From positions 43,311-107,310 of the forward strand of contig JAHBMJ010004820.1 of assembly GCA_018398765.1 (NCBI GenBank): a stretch of DNA of 64,000 bases, in the 5' to 3' direction. Both the position numbers and the translations under genes were made by a program. Position 1 is the first letter of the stretch; every line of letters starts with the position of its first letter. Source of the stretch: Chromera velia (lineage: Eukaryota > Sar > Chromeraceae). Shown here piece after piece: positions 1 to 10,646 of the stretch. The notes beneath the pieces are model-generated. The model saw nothing but the letters and a program-made list of their open reading frames with translations. It made no database searches and was not told the DNA's origin.

Positions 1-928
1 CTTTTTCTTGCTGATTCATCGAGAAAAGGAATTGAAGGGATGTCAACCCGGCAGCTTGAGAGTCTGCAGCCAATGACGTGAAGTTTCCTCCTCGTATCCC
101 GCCAAGTTTCTATGCATAGTGGTGACACAGAGAATGGAGCGTTGAAAGCAGTTTTGGGCCCCGCCTGCAGACTGTCAGCTCTCTGAATGGCATTGTACTT
201 CTTTCTTCCTTCTTATCTGCCTAGAGCTCCTTTTCCTTCGATCGTTGGTTTGGAGAATTCGATCATCCTTTGTTGCTTTTCATGCTTTGTTGCTTTTTTA
301 ATGAATTTGTGTTCCGTTCTCTTTGCTTTTCGTTTCTTTACACCAGATCTCTGCGTGCTTGCTGGTAACGTTTCTTCCGGGGAGGATCGTTTTCTCCTCT
401 GTTTTCTTCCCCTTTTTACTTGGTCACCTGTTCAGTCTGAGGGAGGGAGGGAGCGTCCATCTCGTCTTCCGGTCTCAGACAACAGATAAAAGAAAAGAGT
501 GCAGCGATTGAAATGAGAATACAGCAATTTGTGAATTGTAGTTATACATGAGTCCGACCTTTATTTGATTGATTGATTGATTCATTCATTCATTGATTGG
601 TTGGTTGGTTGCTTGCTTGCTTGCTTGGTTGGTTGCTTGGTTGATTGATTGTTTCACTGACTGGCTGACAGGTTGGTTGAGCGATTGAGTGTCGTGATTC
701 GCTGTAATCGATCGACTGATTGCACGAAAGGAGTGACAAGCAAAGACTGTGCAGCGGAGGAGAATCAATGTGTGCTTGCGAAACAACCTCCCAATGCATG
801 GAGCTTTACCTTTTTGTCTCCCACCCGGCATGCATGCAATCGATTGATCGCAGGGTTCCTGCATTTACTTTCATACAGATACAGTAAATGCATGCCCTGG
901 CATGATGCATGCAATCGATTGATCGCAG
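1..928. other. Upstream/intronic sequence, no gene recognised
   Basis: I see no conserved coding sequence here. It presumably holds introns or the 5' part of the gene whose last exon starts at 929. From about 564 to 660 there is a degenerate tetranucleotide run (GATT, CATT, GGTT, GCTT). A 30-bp block ending in a splice acceptor occurs twice (830-859 and 905-934). Confidence 0.5.
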
Positions 929-1151
929 GGTTCCACCGGGTGTGGGGATTCACATCGACGCAGACGTCTGGCACGCCCCTCCCGTTCCGCTCCCTCACCT
1001 GCTGGCTCCTGACGGAGAAGGAACAGGGCTGTGCACGCCCAGCAAAGCCCTTGTGCTGACCAAGCAAGCCAAGGTGCACACGAAGATCTACTACGATCCG
1101 GCGAGAGAACACGGGACCCTGTTGGCTGTGCCCCTTCAGCTTTCAGATTGA
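929..1151 (+). CDS. Ureidoglycolate lyase-like protein, last exon (partial)
   Basis: The frame opens after a CAG acceptor at 926-928 and ends at TGA 1149-1151. About 73 residues are visible. They match the C-terminal half of the cupin-like ureidoglycolate lyase/hydrolase (AllA) family: a PPGVGIHIDADVWHAPP stretch, where fungal and bacterial members have a G-V-x-x-x-x-G-x-W-H-x-P motif, then about 30 residues later KVHTKIYYDP and a terminal EHGTLLAVPL strand. Enzymes of this family cleave ureidoglycolate to glyoxylate and urea in purine catabolism. Upstream exons are not identified, so the start and full length are unknown. The acceptor and first exon bases are duplicated 75 bp upstream. Family membership is by eye; a related cupin is possible. 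Confidence 0.5.
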
Positions 1152-1301
1152 AAGACCTGCCGCTGCATGCAGTGAGGCTGCCAGAAAGATAGATGGCAGC
1201 TAGGCTGACAGTCACTGGCAAGCAAATGCAAGCGACACATGTACGTTGATTTTTTCCGTATTTCCAGTTTTTTCAACTTTTTTGAATGTTTCTTCCAATC
1301 C

Positions 1302-1650
1302 CTGCAAAGACCTAGGAATTTAAGCAGGAATTTAGAGGAATTTAGACAGGAATTTAGAGGAATTTAGCTAGGAATATAACTAGGAATCTAAAGGAATTTA
1401 AAGACAGGAATTTAGAGGAATTTAGCAAACTTTGGAGGTCGATTTCTCATGAACCATGATCAGTTAGAACTTGATATTAACAGTGTTTATAGACGTATAT
1501 TAGAACTATAAGCATTCTTAAACTCAAGTTCTAACTCATCTTAGTTCGTGAGAAATTGATTTCCAAAGTTTAGGAATTTAAATCTCTAATTAAATTCCTG
1601 TCCAAATTCCTCTAAATTCCTGTCTAAATTCCTATAGGTCCTTGCAAGGA
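1302..1650. mobile_element. Foldback (fully palindromic) element, about 350 bp
   Basis: The two halves are reverse complements along nearly the whole length. The left end reads CCTGCAAAGACCTAGG followed by repeated GGAATTTAGA units; the right end is the mirror, AAATTCCTATAGGTCC then TTGCAAGG. Further in, AAACTTTGGAG and GATTTCTCATGAACCA (1427-1456) pair with the segment near 1530-1572. There is no coding capacity. Related inner motifs recur near 36047 and 49386, so this is a family. Confidence 0.75.
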
Positions 1651-1797
1651 TGTACGCACGGGCGTTGAGCCTAGCGTGACCTACTAGTAGCGTCAAGCTA
1701 GCACATAAGGCTAGACACTAGGCTAGACATAAGGTAGCGTACGAGGCAGTTCCTATAAGTGATAAGTGATTTATAGTGATAAGTGACTATGCAGGCT

Positions 1798-2609
1798 TAG
1801 TGACCAGATTTAATTTGATAGGATTTGATTTGATTTGAGCTTCAAGCTCAAATCTGACCAGATTTGAGGTAGATTTGAGGCTGAAGTCTAGAGGTCACTC
1901 TCGACAGCACTGAAGACGACCGTGACATGACACAGTCGAGTCTGAGTCGACACCACTAGCAAATCCTAGAAAGCCCTAGAGACAAAAAAATCACTAAAAA
2001 CTAGACTAAAAGCTAAATTAAGACTATCAAAGCTAAATTAAGCTTACATAAGTTTTTTTCCTAGGAGTCATATCTTAATTTAAGACTAGAATTTTCACTT
2101 ATAACCATTCATAATTATAACCAAATTTTACTAATTTTGTGTTTCAAATTCCCTTCAAAACTGCGAACGAAAAAGCGGACCAAAACTTAGTTAAAAACTG
2201 CATTTCTCAAGTTTTGAATCTCTAGTTTACTTCGAAACTGCCACATGCAGCACAACAAAGAACCACTTCAAACCCTCAATCAAAACTTGAATGTCTTGAA
2301 AATAGACTGGATGACCTCTTTTTCACTGAATAGACATTTGGAAAAGCTTTTGGGCGTTCATATTCATGTGAAACCGATGAAAAAATCTTTTTGTGATCTT
2401 TTTTTTTTTTTTTTGCGCACAAAAAAGTGCGAAGACTCATTTGAGAGACTGGATGGCGGATTGACCTCGAAGATTTGATGTTAAAAGGTCAGATTTGAAG
2501 TAGATTTGATAGGATTTGATAGGCCCTGTCATGCTAAAGTTTCTCAGGCCTAAGATTTGATTTCAGGTTAAGCCCTACTTCAAATTAAATCAAATCAAAT
2601 CTGGTCACT
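1798..2609. mobile_element. Non-autonomous TIR element with 9-bp TSD (TAGTGACC family, copy 1)
   Basis: The terminal inverted repeats start TAGTGACCAGATTT and continue as ATTTGATTTGATT-rich sequence with short internal GAGCTTCAAGCTC hairpins. The element is flanked by an exact 9-bp duplication, ATGCAGGCT, at 1789-1797 and 2610-2618. A 9-bp duplication is typical of Mutator-like transposons. No transposase is encoded: the only reading frame of any size (2245-2478) is AT-rich and unlike any family I know. The same family is present at 47754-49094. Confidence 0.85.
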
Positions 2610-2619
2610 ATGCAGGCTA

Positions 2620-4308
2620 CGCTATAGTTTCTACAATATTTTAATTTAATTTGAACTTTGAATCATCAGCTAGTTAAATTGATCCGCTGATTCCACTCTA
2701 ACTAACATAATTTAATATGACCTTAAACCTTTAGTTAAACCTATAGCGTTAAACCTTATCTAGCTAGCTAGATAGATATTCACCTAGCTTCTCACTTACG
2801 ATTCTAGTCTCATATTTCTAGTAAGTGCGGTCGGTAGTTTGCATGATATCTAGCATGATATAAATAGCTAAATAAATAGTCTAGAATAGAGTGCTTCAGA
2901 AAAAACTGAGAAAATATGCTAGAAAATATGTATGGATCCCAAAACCTATGGAAGGCTAGACGGAAGGCTTGTCAGAACTATATAATATCATTATTAATAT
3001 GCATACGGATTTTTTGATAGTGTTAGCGTGTTTGGCTTAGTGTTTGGCACGGTTTGTTGAGTCAATGCTGACTACCACACATGTACTGCCGTGTACTGTC
3101 ATGCTAACTAACTGCAAAACTGGATGAGCCAGCCTGCCTGCCTGTCTGTCCGGCTGACTGTTCGTCAAGCCCTTGGCGGAAATTTGGTGTGCAATGAAGG
3201 GGAGAGCAACAAAACCATCCAAAGAAAGAGAAAAAAAACCTTTGGACGGATCAGTGAACTCTCCCTTGATTCCTGGCTGCCGTCTACTGCCGTCTCGTTG
3301 ACTACTTCCTTTTGAAGAGTCAAGGACGCGCAAGCCTCGCATAGGCTTACTGAAATGTGAGTTGGAGACCCACGTACACTTCAGATAAGTCTGCGCACTG
3401 ACAGAAAGGAGAAGACGTAAAATGCGAATTGGAAGCTGACAAAACTTCATTAGCAAGAAGCAAGAAGACAGAGATGATCATCTTTTGATTTCACCCAATT
3501 GCATATCGTCGTCTGTTGATGTACTTCCTTCCTTCCTTCCTTCCTGGTTTCCTTTTTTCTCTTGCACGGGACAAACAACTACAGCCCCCTTACCCATTCC
3601 GCACCCCTTCCTTCGCCTCCCCCCCAACGGCCCCGGAAAGGTCCACAAGGGAGGAAGGAAACAAGAGAGAGAGGGAAAGTCGGGGAAGTCCCTTTGAAGA
3701 ATCACAAAAAGAGAAACTTACTGCCAACTGCACACCTGCCGCTTTGCCTTGTTCTGATACACTGATTGCCTTTCCTTCTGGCACCAGGCTTCCTTCATAG
3801 AAAGAGAAATACATTGGAGGAAAAAGGAACGGGGAAGGCCAAGAAAAGAAGAGTTCTGATTGAAGAGGTACACGGCAAAACTGAAAAGGAATTAATTGAC
3901 AAGGAAAGAAAAAGATGATGAGAGCAAATGGGAACTCAAGATGAAGGTCCCTCCAGCCATCATTGTTCGCCTCCACCCGGCGTCACTTCCTTCCAATCCA
4001 ATTTATCGCCATACCCATGCTGTCTATCTCTCTCGCTCTCTCTTTCTGTTGACGTCTGGGGTCTCCCTGTTGCTGCTTCCTGTCTGTCTCTGCAGAGAAG
4101 ATAAGAGAACCCGAGAAAGCTGAGAAAGGGAGAGAGAGAGAGAGGAGGGAGACATATTCAACAGTCCCCCCCCCCCCCCCNNCCCCATCCTCCCATTTTC
4201 GACCCTCCTGCTCCAGCCCGAAGCTTCTCCACTCCCTGTCAGTCAGCATAACAACAACCAGGCGGCAGACCTTCCCCCCCTCTTTCCCGCCTTTGCCCCA
4301 ACCAATCC
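2620..4308. other. Intergenic, no gene recognised
   Basis: The sequence is AT-rich to about 3030 and then mixed. An open frame on the minus strand at 3037-3456 (139 codons) has no family signal, and its composition is not gene-like. Short CCTT repeats lie near 3525-3545 and a GA repeat near 4128-4150. The rest is probably 3' flank of the CHCH gene. Confidence 0.4.
4184..4185. other. Assembly gap (2 N) in poly-C
   Basis: Two N bases sit inside a run of about 20 C. The true length of the homopolymer is unknown. Confidence 0.99.
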
Positions 4309-5744
4309 TTAGGCCATTCCAGTTCCCCCCTGGCACTGCTTCAGCTGATCCACGTAGAACTGGCACTGCGAGAGGTCAGAACTGCCCCGGATGCACTGCA
4401 GGCAGGCAGGGAGACAGATAGATAGAGATGGGCATACAGGCTGCCTCTCTGTCCTTTCTTCTCGTTTGTACTCCAATATTCAAAAAAAGGAACAGCCAGC
4501 TGAAAGAAATGGCGTTCGTCCTTCGCCACGCAGGCAGGCACACAGGCCGTCAGAGGAGAGTACGACAGACGTGCGGTAAGGTTGAGAGATTCAGTCAGGC
4601 ATACGCGGGAGGGTTTAAATGAATGAACGTATGCAGCGTCTGTGTAACATCACAACATTCGGCTTCTTCTTTTTTTGTGGTCTGTCTGGTACCCACGTGC
4701 CCCATGACTTCTCTATGCCGTGATCCTCTTGAATGTTCTCGTGATGAAAGAGCCTGTATGGTGAGCGGCTGTTTATCATTATAAGTTTGTGTAGCCCTTC
4801 CTTCTGGTCCCCTCGTAAGCTAGATTCTGCCAAGCACTTCCTCTCTAAAATGCACGAGAAAGCAAGGAGAGAGAGACGCCCCACGTGATTGGGCCGCCAA
4901 ATCTTTTGCATGACAACCCTTGTTCTTCGGCACCATCTACCTGGCTTTTCGTCTAGCTGTAGTGAAGGAAAGAAAATCTGAGGAGAGGGAGACGCCCAGC
5001 TGACCTACCTGGTTGAGCTGCTCCTGGTACCTTCCACAGACGTCGCCCCCGGCAGGGGCCATGGAGGCAGACGCCTGGGGGGCGGGCTCTCCCTCGTGTC
5101 TGTGCACAACCTGCAAGAGACCAAAACGAAAAACAGCTCTTCCAGTTTTGGGAGACGCAGTGCAAAACAAGGCATTTCTGCTAGCTCTCTTCCTGGAGAG
5201 AAGTCCACTGGGACCAGCCATAGTCGATGGGACAAGCGGCGGCACGTAGGAAATCAATTGGGGCGATTTGAGACTCCGGACAACGGAGAGAGGTGTTGAT
5301 GAATGTGAAAATGACGTCTCTGCAAATCCACAAAAAACGGAAAACAAATTAAGCACGCAGATTTACAAACCCACCTCTGTCTGGCGGGGTCCCATAACAG
5401 CATCAACCGCACGGTTAGCCACAGAGAAACCAACACCAGAGGCCATTCCAGAAACGATGGAGCCTCCAATGCCGCTCATCATGCCACCGCCCTGCTGCTG
5501 AGGGGCAGGCGGTGCTGCCTGCTGTCGTGGTGCAGGAGGAGGAGGAGCCGAACGCGCTGCAGAAAAGAAAAGCCATGGATGTAGAGAGGGATGACGTAAG
5601 AAGAGGTACGAAGAGGAGGATACAGATGATGTCCCTCTTGTGCTATGAAGACTTACAGGAGTTTGCGGGAGGGGCCGCAGGTCGAGAGAAAGAGGAGGTA
5701 CGCGCACCGCTAGAACGGCCGCCACCGGAGCTTCTGCGAGGCAT
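4309..5744 (-). CDS. CHCHD2/CHCHD10-like mitochondrial intermembrane-space protein
   Basis: Four exons on the minus strand: 5657-5744, 5375-5556, 5009-5110 and 4309-4395. Donors are GTAAGT, GTGGGT and GTAGGT, the phases agree, and the protein is 152 residues. It starts MPRRSSGGGR, continues with an Arg/Ser/Ala/Pro-rich stretch typical of a mitochondrial presequence, then a Gly-rich hydrophobic helix (GGMMSGIGGSIVSGMASGVG), and ends with a CHCH domain. That domain has two CX9C motifs: Cys-GRYQEQLNQ-Cys and Cys-QFYVDQLKQ-Cys. The family works in the intermembrane space, is oxidised by Mia40, and supports cristae, respiration and stress signalling. The last intron falls exactly between the two cysteines of the first CX9C motif. 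It lies head to head with the aquaporin gene, 990 bp apart. Confidence 0.87.
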
Positions 5745-6734
5745 TCTGCACGCTTTCTTTGAAAGAAAAGGAGGCACAAAAACGAACGACGTTTGTCTAA
5801 GAAAGAATATCAAAGAAATCTTTCAGTGAGACTGTTAATTGGATCGCTGTTTTACTTCCCTTGGAGGAGGAAACTTGAGGAAACTCTGGACGAAATGAGG
5901 ATTCTCACCCGAATGCTGCATGCTACCATATGCTACCTATGTACGTCTTGACGATGTCTTGACGTCAACATGCACGCAAACTTAGCTCGGCCCGCCGGGC
6001 CCGGCCCCGCATTTTGCATGCACTGCATGCGGCGGCGCCCCGCCCCGACTGCAGCGCGGGGCCGACCGCGCGACGGCTGCGCTGCATGCATCATTGCAGG
6101 GATCTGCAGATGACATGATGATGACAGATGTCTGCGATTGTCTGCTCGGTCTGCAGGAGAGTCTGATGAATCACATGAGTCTGCATGATCGACTGACTGT
6201 TACGTGCAGCCTCATAGTCTCACCGTCAAAATCACAGAGAATCTCGGTGACCAGCTTTCTTCCAGCGACGGTCTGAGAATGATCAATCTCCGACATTCTC
6301 CAACCTCATGGGCCGGCATTGCACATGCATGACGTCTTGCGTGTTCCTTTGCCTACAGCCACCATAGACGCATCACTGAAAATATTTGTTGCTCAGTAGA
6401 CGGAAGAAAATCTCGCACAGACTGAACAAGAAGGCTCTGCCGTACTTGATTGGACCGGGAGTCTGCCGAATTTGCTCATCGACAACGCAAATCTCCAGAA
6501 CAACTGGGAGACTTTCACAAGAGTTGATTCCAGTTCAAATGCCTGACGTATCAGACACGTAGATAAATTTCTTTTTTACCAGCGATCCTCACTGCTCTCT
6601 CTGTTTGGTCATTTAGGAATCGGTTTGAGAAATGGGGAGGTGGATGTGCAGTTTGTGAGTGAAAATTGGGAACGTTGGCTTCTCTTCCGTTCGACTCTTC
6701 TGACTGTGAAATTCCAATTTAGCCGTCCGTCTCA
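5745..6734. promoter_or_regulatory. Bidirectional intergenic region with GC-rich island and CRE-like palindrome
   Basis: This 990-bp space separates the starts of the CHCHD-like gene (minus) and the aquaporin (plus). At about 5984-6090 it holds a very GC-rich island with several GCATGC/TGCATGCA words, next to a TGACGTCA palindrome at 5960-5967, which is the core site of CREB/bZIP factors in other eukaryotes. The promoter role is inferred from position and composition only. Confidence 0.4.
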
Positions 6735-7086
6735 ATGCCGCCAAAAAAGAAAACCTCCACGTTTTTTGGCACAAATCTGCCGAGCGTCTACCTGACACGT
6801 TTTGTCTTCAGTTTTGCCGAGTCGTTGTTTTGGTACGTTTGGATGTCTTTCATCGGGCCCTCAGCAGGGGTGCTGCTGTACGGGGCGGACGCACAGTATA
6901 AACTTGGAATCCCACGGAACGTGAGTCCCTGCGTCCATCGAGTGAGCAAGGGTCCCTTCACAGAGTAACCAAGGGACGAGTAGCGTGGATAAATGAAGGG
7001 GGGGGGGGCGTTGGTGACGTCATCCAGTTTGTCGGTTTATGTGAAAAATTTCTGCGAGTCTTTTTCTTTTTTTTTTTCTTTCTTTC

Positions 7087-7138
<52 letters not shown>

Positions 7139-7148
7139 TGTCTCTCTG

Positions 7149-7210
<62 letters not shown>

Positions 7211-8141
7211 TCCTTCTTTCCTTCCTTCCTTCCTTCCTTCCCTCCTTCCTTCTTTCCTTTTTTCCTTCCTTCCTTCCTTCCTTCCTTCCTTCCTTCCTTC
7301 TTTCCTTCCTTCCTTCCTTCCTCCCTTCCTTCCTTCCTTTCTTCCTTCCTTCCTTCCTTCCTTCCTTTCTTCCTTCCTTCCTTCCTTCCTTCCTTCCCGC
7401 CTTCCTTCCTTCCTTCCATCCTCCCTCCTTTCCTTCGTTTGTCCGTTTCTCCGCTCGTTCGTTCGTTCGTTCGGTATTTCACTTTGTCGTTCTGTCGGTA
7501 AGGTCTGCTTGCTTTGAATCATGCGTTGTGGAGGAGGGAATTAGAGAGAAAAGAACGCAGATAACAATGTCCATCTGTCTGTCTGTCTGTCTGTCTATCT
7601 GTAGAAGAAGAAACATATAGTCTGTCTTGTCTTGTCTGAGTTTGTGATGTTCTTTTGTCGTTGTTGCTTTTTTTCTTTGTGTCTGTTGTGTTCATGAAGA
7701 AGAGGAGGGAAAGAAACTATAGAGTCTGTTTGACTGTCTGTTTCTCCTCGTGCTTGAATCAGGATGTCGGGCCATCCACCACCAGCGCTTTCTTGCACAT
7801 TAATTTTTCCGTGCACATCACTCCAGTGCTCCCTGATCAGTGGGGTAAATTAAATGAAAAGAAAAGGATGAAGAGCGCAACGCCACTTCCTCAGACAGCT
7901 AGTCAAAACTGAAGCGTCCTTCGCAAACAGAAACGAATTTATCTCTTTCCGGCACGGTTGTTCTTGTTGTGTGTGTTGTTGGTGACGGCATGCATGTATG
8001 CAGATCAAGTTCTTCATTGTCACGTGGGTGATGACTGTGATTTACTTCGACGTGTTCGCTCGAGGGAACTGCATCACACCTGCGAGTGCCACCATTAACT
8101 TCCTGCAAAAACGGATAGGCCTAAGTCAGTCAGTCCGTCCG

Positions 8142-8210
<69 letters not shown>

Positions 8211-8233
8211 ATATGTCTATGTATATGTACGTG

Positions 8234-8278
<45 letters not shown>

Positions 8279-8341
8279 GTGTGTATGTGTGTGTATGTTT
8301 AAGTATATGTACGTGTGTGTGTATGTTTAAGTATATGTACG

Positions 8342-8380
<39 letters not shown>

Positions 8381-8454
8381 ATGTGTGTATGTGTATGTAT
8401 ATGTTTGTGTATATGTACGTGTGTGTGTGTGTGCGTGTGTGTGTGTGCGTGTGT

Positions 8455-8493
<39 letters not shown>

Positions 8494-8550
8494 CGTATGT
8501 ATATGTCTATGTATATGTTAGGGTGTGTGTGTATGTTTATGTATATGTAC

Positions 8551-8583
<33 letters not shown>

Positions 8584-9242
8584 TGTGTGTGTGTGTGGAT
8601 AGCCGTTTGTGTTGTCCGTAGTGTTTCTTGTGGTGGTGCTTGTGCTTTTCTTTGTGTTTCTGTTTCTCGGGGAGGGAGAGGAAGTCATATCTCAAGTTGG
8701 ACGAATTCCACTTCTCCTGGCCACCCTGGCGTTATCTTTTTGCAGCTGAGACAATTGTCGACAGTGTGGCGGTCTACTCAGCGGCAGTGACAGTGGGTAT
8801 TGTGAGCAGGCACCTTCCTCTGTACATCCGAAGGTTCTCTTTCTTCGCTTGGCACCACGAGGAGCTGTTCGTTGGTCAGCCGCATTGGTGGTTTTTCGTC
8901 GAGTTCCTGGCCTCCTTCGGGTGTGCCGCCTGTCTCGTTGTCGGGACTTATGTGGGACCCTCCATCCGCAGTTGGAGGTACATCGAGTTCACCTACGTGA
9001 CCATGCTTCTGACCCTCAGCCTCGACTACACCCTAGGAGGATCGCAGATCAACGCAGCATATTCTTTGATGTGTGGCATACATAAGGGGGATGTGCAGAC
9101 AGGCCTGCTGTTTGCTGCAGCCAACCAGGTGGGCGTGATAGCTGCCCAACTGACATTTGCTCCGTCCCCCGGGTCGGTGCTCAAACTGGAGAAAGAGAAA
9201 AAGGCTTCCACAAGGAACTCTACAAAGAAAAAGGAAAATTGA
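6735..9242 (+). CDS. Aquaporin-like major intrinsic protein with atypical NPA motifs
   Basis: Three exons: 6735-6920, 8004-8124 and 8746-9242. Donors are GTGAGT and GTCAGT, acceptors ATGCAG and TTGCAG, and phases 0 and 1 agree, giving 267 residues. Six hydrophobic helices are visible: around LFWYVWMSFIGPSAGVLLYG, FFIVTWVMTVIYFDV, VAVYSAAVTVGIV, WWFFVEFLASFGCAACLVVG, FTYVTMLLTLSL and LLFAAANQVGVIAAQL. After helix 2 comes NCITPASATINF, and after helix 5 comes GGSQINAAYSLM. These occupy the positions of the two Asn-Pro-Ala half-helices but read TPA and NAA. The tail is Lys-rich. Aquaporins conduct water or small solutes; substrate here cannot be told. Both introns are filled by microsatellites (7075-7440 and 8145-8600). 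A foldback element lies just after the stop. Confidence 0.85.
7075..7470. repeat. Pyrimidine microsatellite (CT)n, (CTTT)n, (CCTT)n in aquaporin intron 1
   Basis: About 390 bp of almost pure pyrimidine: CT dinucleotides with occasional GT, then CTTT, then long CCTT runs. The low-complexity frames it opens on both strands are not genes. Confidence 0.95.
8140..8600. repeat. (CT)n and (TG)n/(TATG)n microsatellite in aquaporin intron 2
   Basis: A short CT run is followed by about 430 bp of TG repeats, broken by TATG and TATATG units. It lies between the donor at 8125 and the acceptor at 8745. The Cys-Val frames it opens are not genes. Confidence 0.95.
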
Positions 9243-9307
9243 TCCGGAACAAATTTATAAAGGGTAATTACAAAAGGAACCTGTAACCCCGTGTGTTTTC
9301 GTGTAAA

Positions 9308-9769
9308 CCCTACAAAAAATTATGGAAATCGTTGGGAAATCTGTGGGAAATTGATGGGAAATCTGTGGGAAATCCTAGTGAAATGCAAGGGAAATCCATG
9401 GGAAATTGATGGGAAATCTCACGTGGGAAATCTGCCTCAGATTTCCATTTTTATAGGAAATCGGCCAGATTTCCATAAATTTCCCATAATTATGGAAATC
9501 TTATGAGAAATGTATGGAAATCGTATGGAAATCCTTACAATCATTTCCATAAATTTCCCTAGGATTTCCAGGATTTGGGAAATTTATGGGAATCTGGCTG
9601 ATTTCCCATAAAAATGGAAATCTGAGGCAAATTTTCCACCTGAGATTTCCCATCAATTTCCCATGGATTTCTCTAGGATTTTCCTTGGATTTCACTAGGA
9701 TTTCCCACAGATTTCCTATCAATTTCCTACGTACAGATTTTCTAACGATTTCCATAATTTTTTGTAGGG
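9308..9769. mobile_element. Foldback element, 462-bp near-perfect palindrome
   Basis: The ends are exact reverse complements (CCCTACAAAAAATTATGG and CCATAATTTTTTGTAGGG), and the two arms mirror each other through GGGAAAT/ATTTCCC units to a centre near 9540. Flanks TTCGTGT and TTCGTCT could be an imperfect target duplication. There is no coding capacity. It begins 65 bp after the aquaporin stop, so it may lie in that gene's 3' UTR. Confidence 0.85.
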
Positions 9770-9946
9770 AATCTTCGTCTATTTAGTACTTAAGCCTTAG
9801 TGAATTAATTATAGACTACTTCTCTTTTCTTATGATAAAGATTCTAGTAATCAATGCATGTCGTTGCAGTATAGTAGATAGAGTTCTTCCTTTTTTCGTT
9901 TTTGAATGGAAAAACGTTCACGATCACTTCTTATATAGCTTATATG

Positions 9947-10334
9947 ACTAGTGCTAGGGGTGATTAAAAATAAACCGTGATTTTTTTTAAAAAAAAAAGT
10001 TATTTTCACATTTTTCTTTTTTGTTTTTTTTCTGATGTCAAACTAAATAATATGTTGTTTAAGCGTTGTTCAATGTTCATATATTGCTCGACTCAACAAG
10101 TGTTGTTTAAGTGTTATTATACTATTGTTTCTTTGTTTAGTCATTAGTGATTAGTGATTAGTTATGATGATAAATAAATGGTATTGCACTCTTACACAAG
10201 TGCTGCTTTAGTGTTGCAAGGTGTTGCATATAGTTGTTACGTCTTAATCGAGGTTATCATCGAAAAGCAAAAAAAAAAAAAATGCTCCTGAGACCGTTTT
10301 TTTTTTTTTTTGAAAATTACCCCTAGCACTAGTG
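9947..10334. mobile_element. MITE with 14+ bp terminal inverted repeats
   Basis: The ends read ACTAGTGCTAGGGG and CCCCTAGCACTAGT, extending to GTRATT. The interior is AT-rich with long A/T runs and TGTTGTTTAAG-like words, and has no open frame. No convincing target duplication was seen. It probably belongs to a small non-autonomous DNA transposon family. Confidence 0.65.
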
Positions 10335-10646
10335 TTACTATAGTTATTCGACTTTGTGTTGCATAAAAATAGCAGTGCATGAAATAGACTTTTACTGATG
10401 CTTTAATTACGCATAAAACAGCTTTATTTAAAGTTCCGTCGTGGTAACCTTACTGTGACGTCAGTATAGTAACCTGGTATCTAGCCTGGTATATAGGTAT
10501 GTCTGAACTAAGACTTAAGTGTGAATTTCTATTAGAAAACAGAAACAAAACCTAGAAGAAAACATTCTTAAATTTACTTAAATTCAAGCACATGAGCTAG
10601 ACCACATCCTTCAAAAGTCTAGCGAAAATTAATGTTTTTCAAAATC

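Noticed and set aside
187-489. Hydrophobic 100-codon frame near the window start
   Set aside because: Pyrimidine-rich sequence translated as Phe/Leu/Cys/Ser; no conserved motif and no link in phase to the exon at 929.
3037-3456. 139-codon minus-strand frame as a gene
   Set aside because: No family resemblance, no splice or start context, and it overlaps repeat-like intergenic DNA.
6958-7522. Long open frames on both strands (Arg/Glu/Gly/Lys-rich or Leu/Pro/Ser/Phe-rich)
   Set aside because: They are produced by the CT/CTTT/CCTT microsatellite in aquaporin intron 1; no complexity or family signal.
8140-8620. Cys-Val repeat frames of up to about 200 codons
   Set aside because: They are translations of a TG microsatellite in aquaporin intron 2.
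9291-9786. Short frames with IWEIL/GNPWEI repeats
   Set aside because: They arise from the GGAAAT/ATTTCC palindrome of the foldback element.
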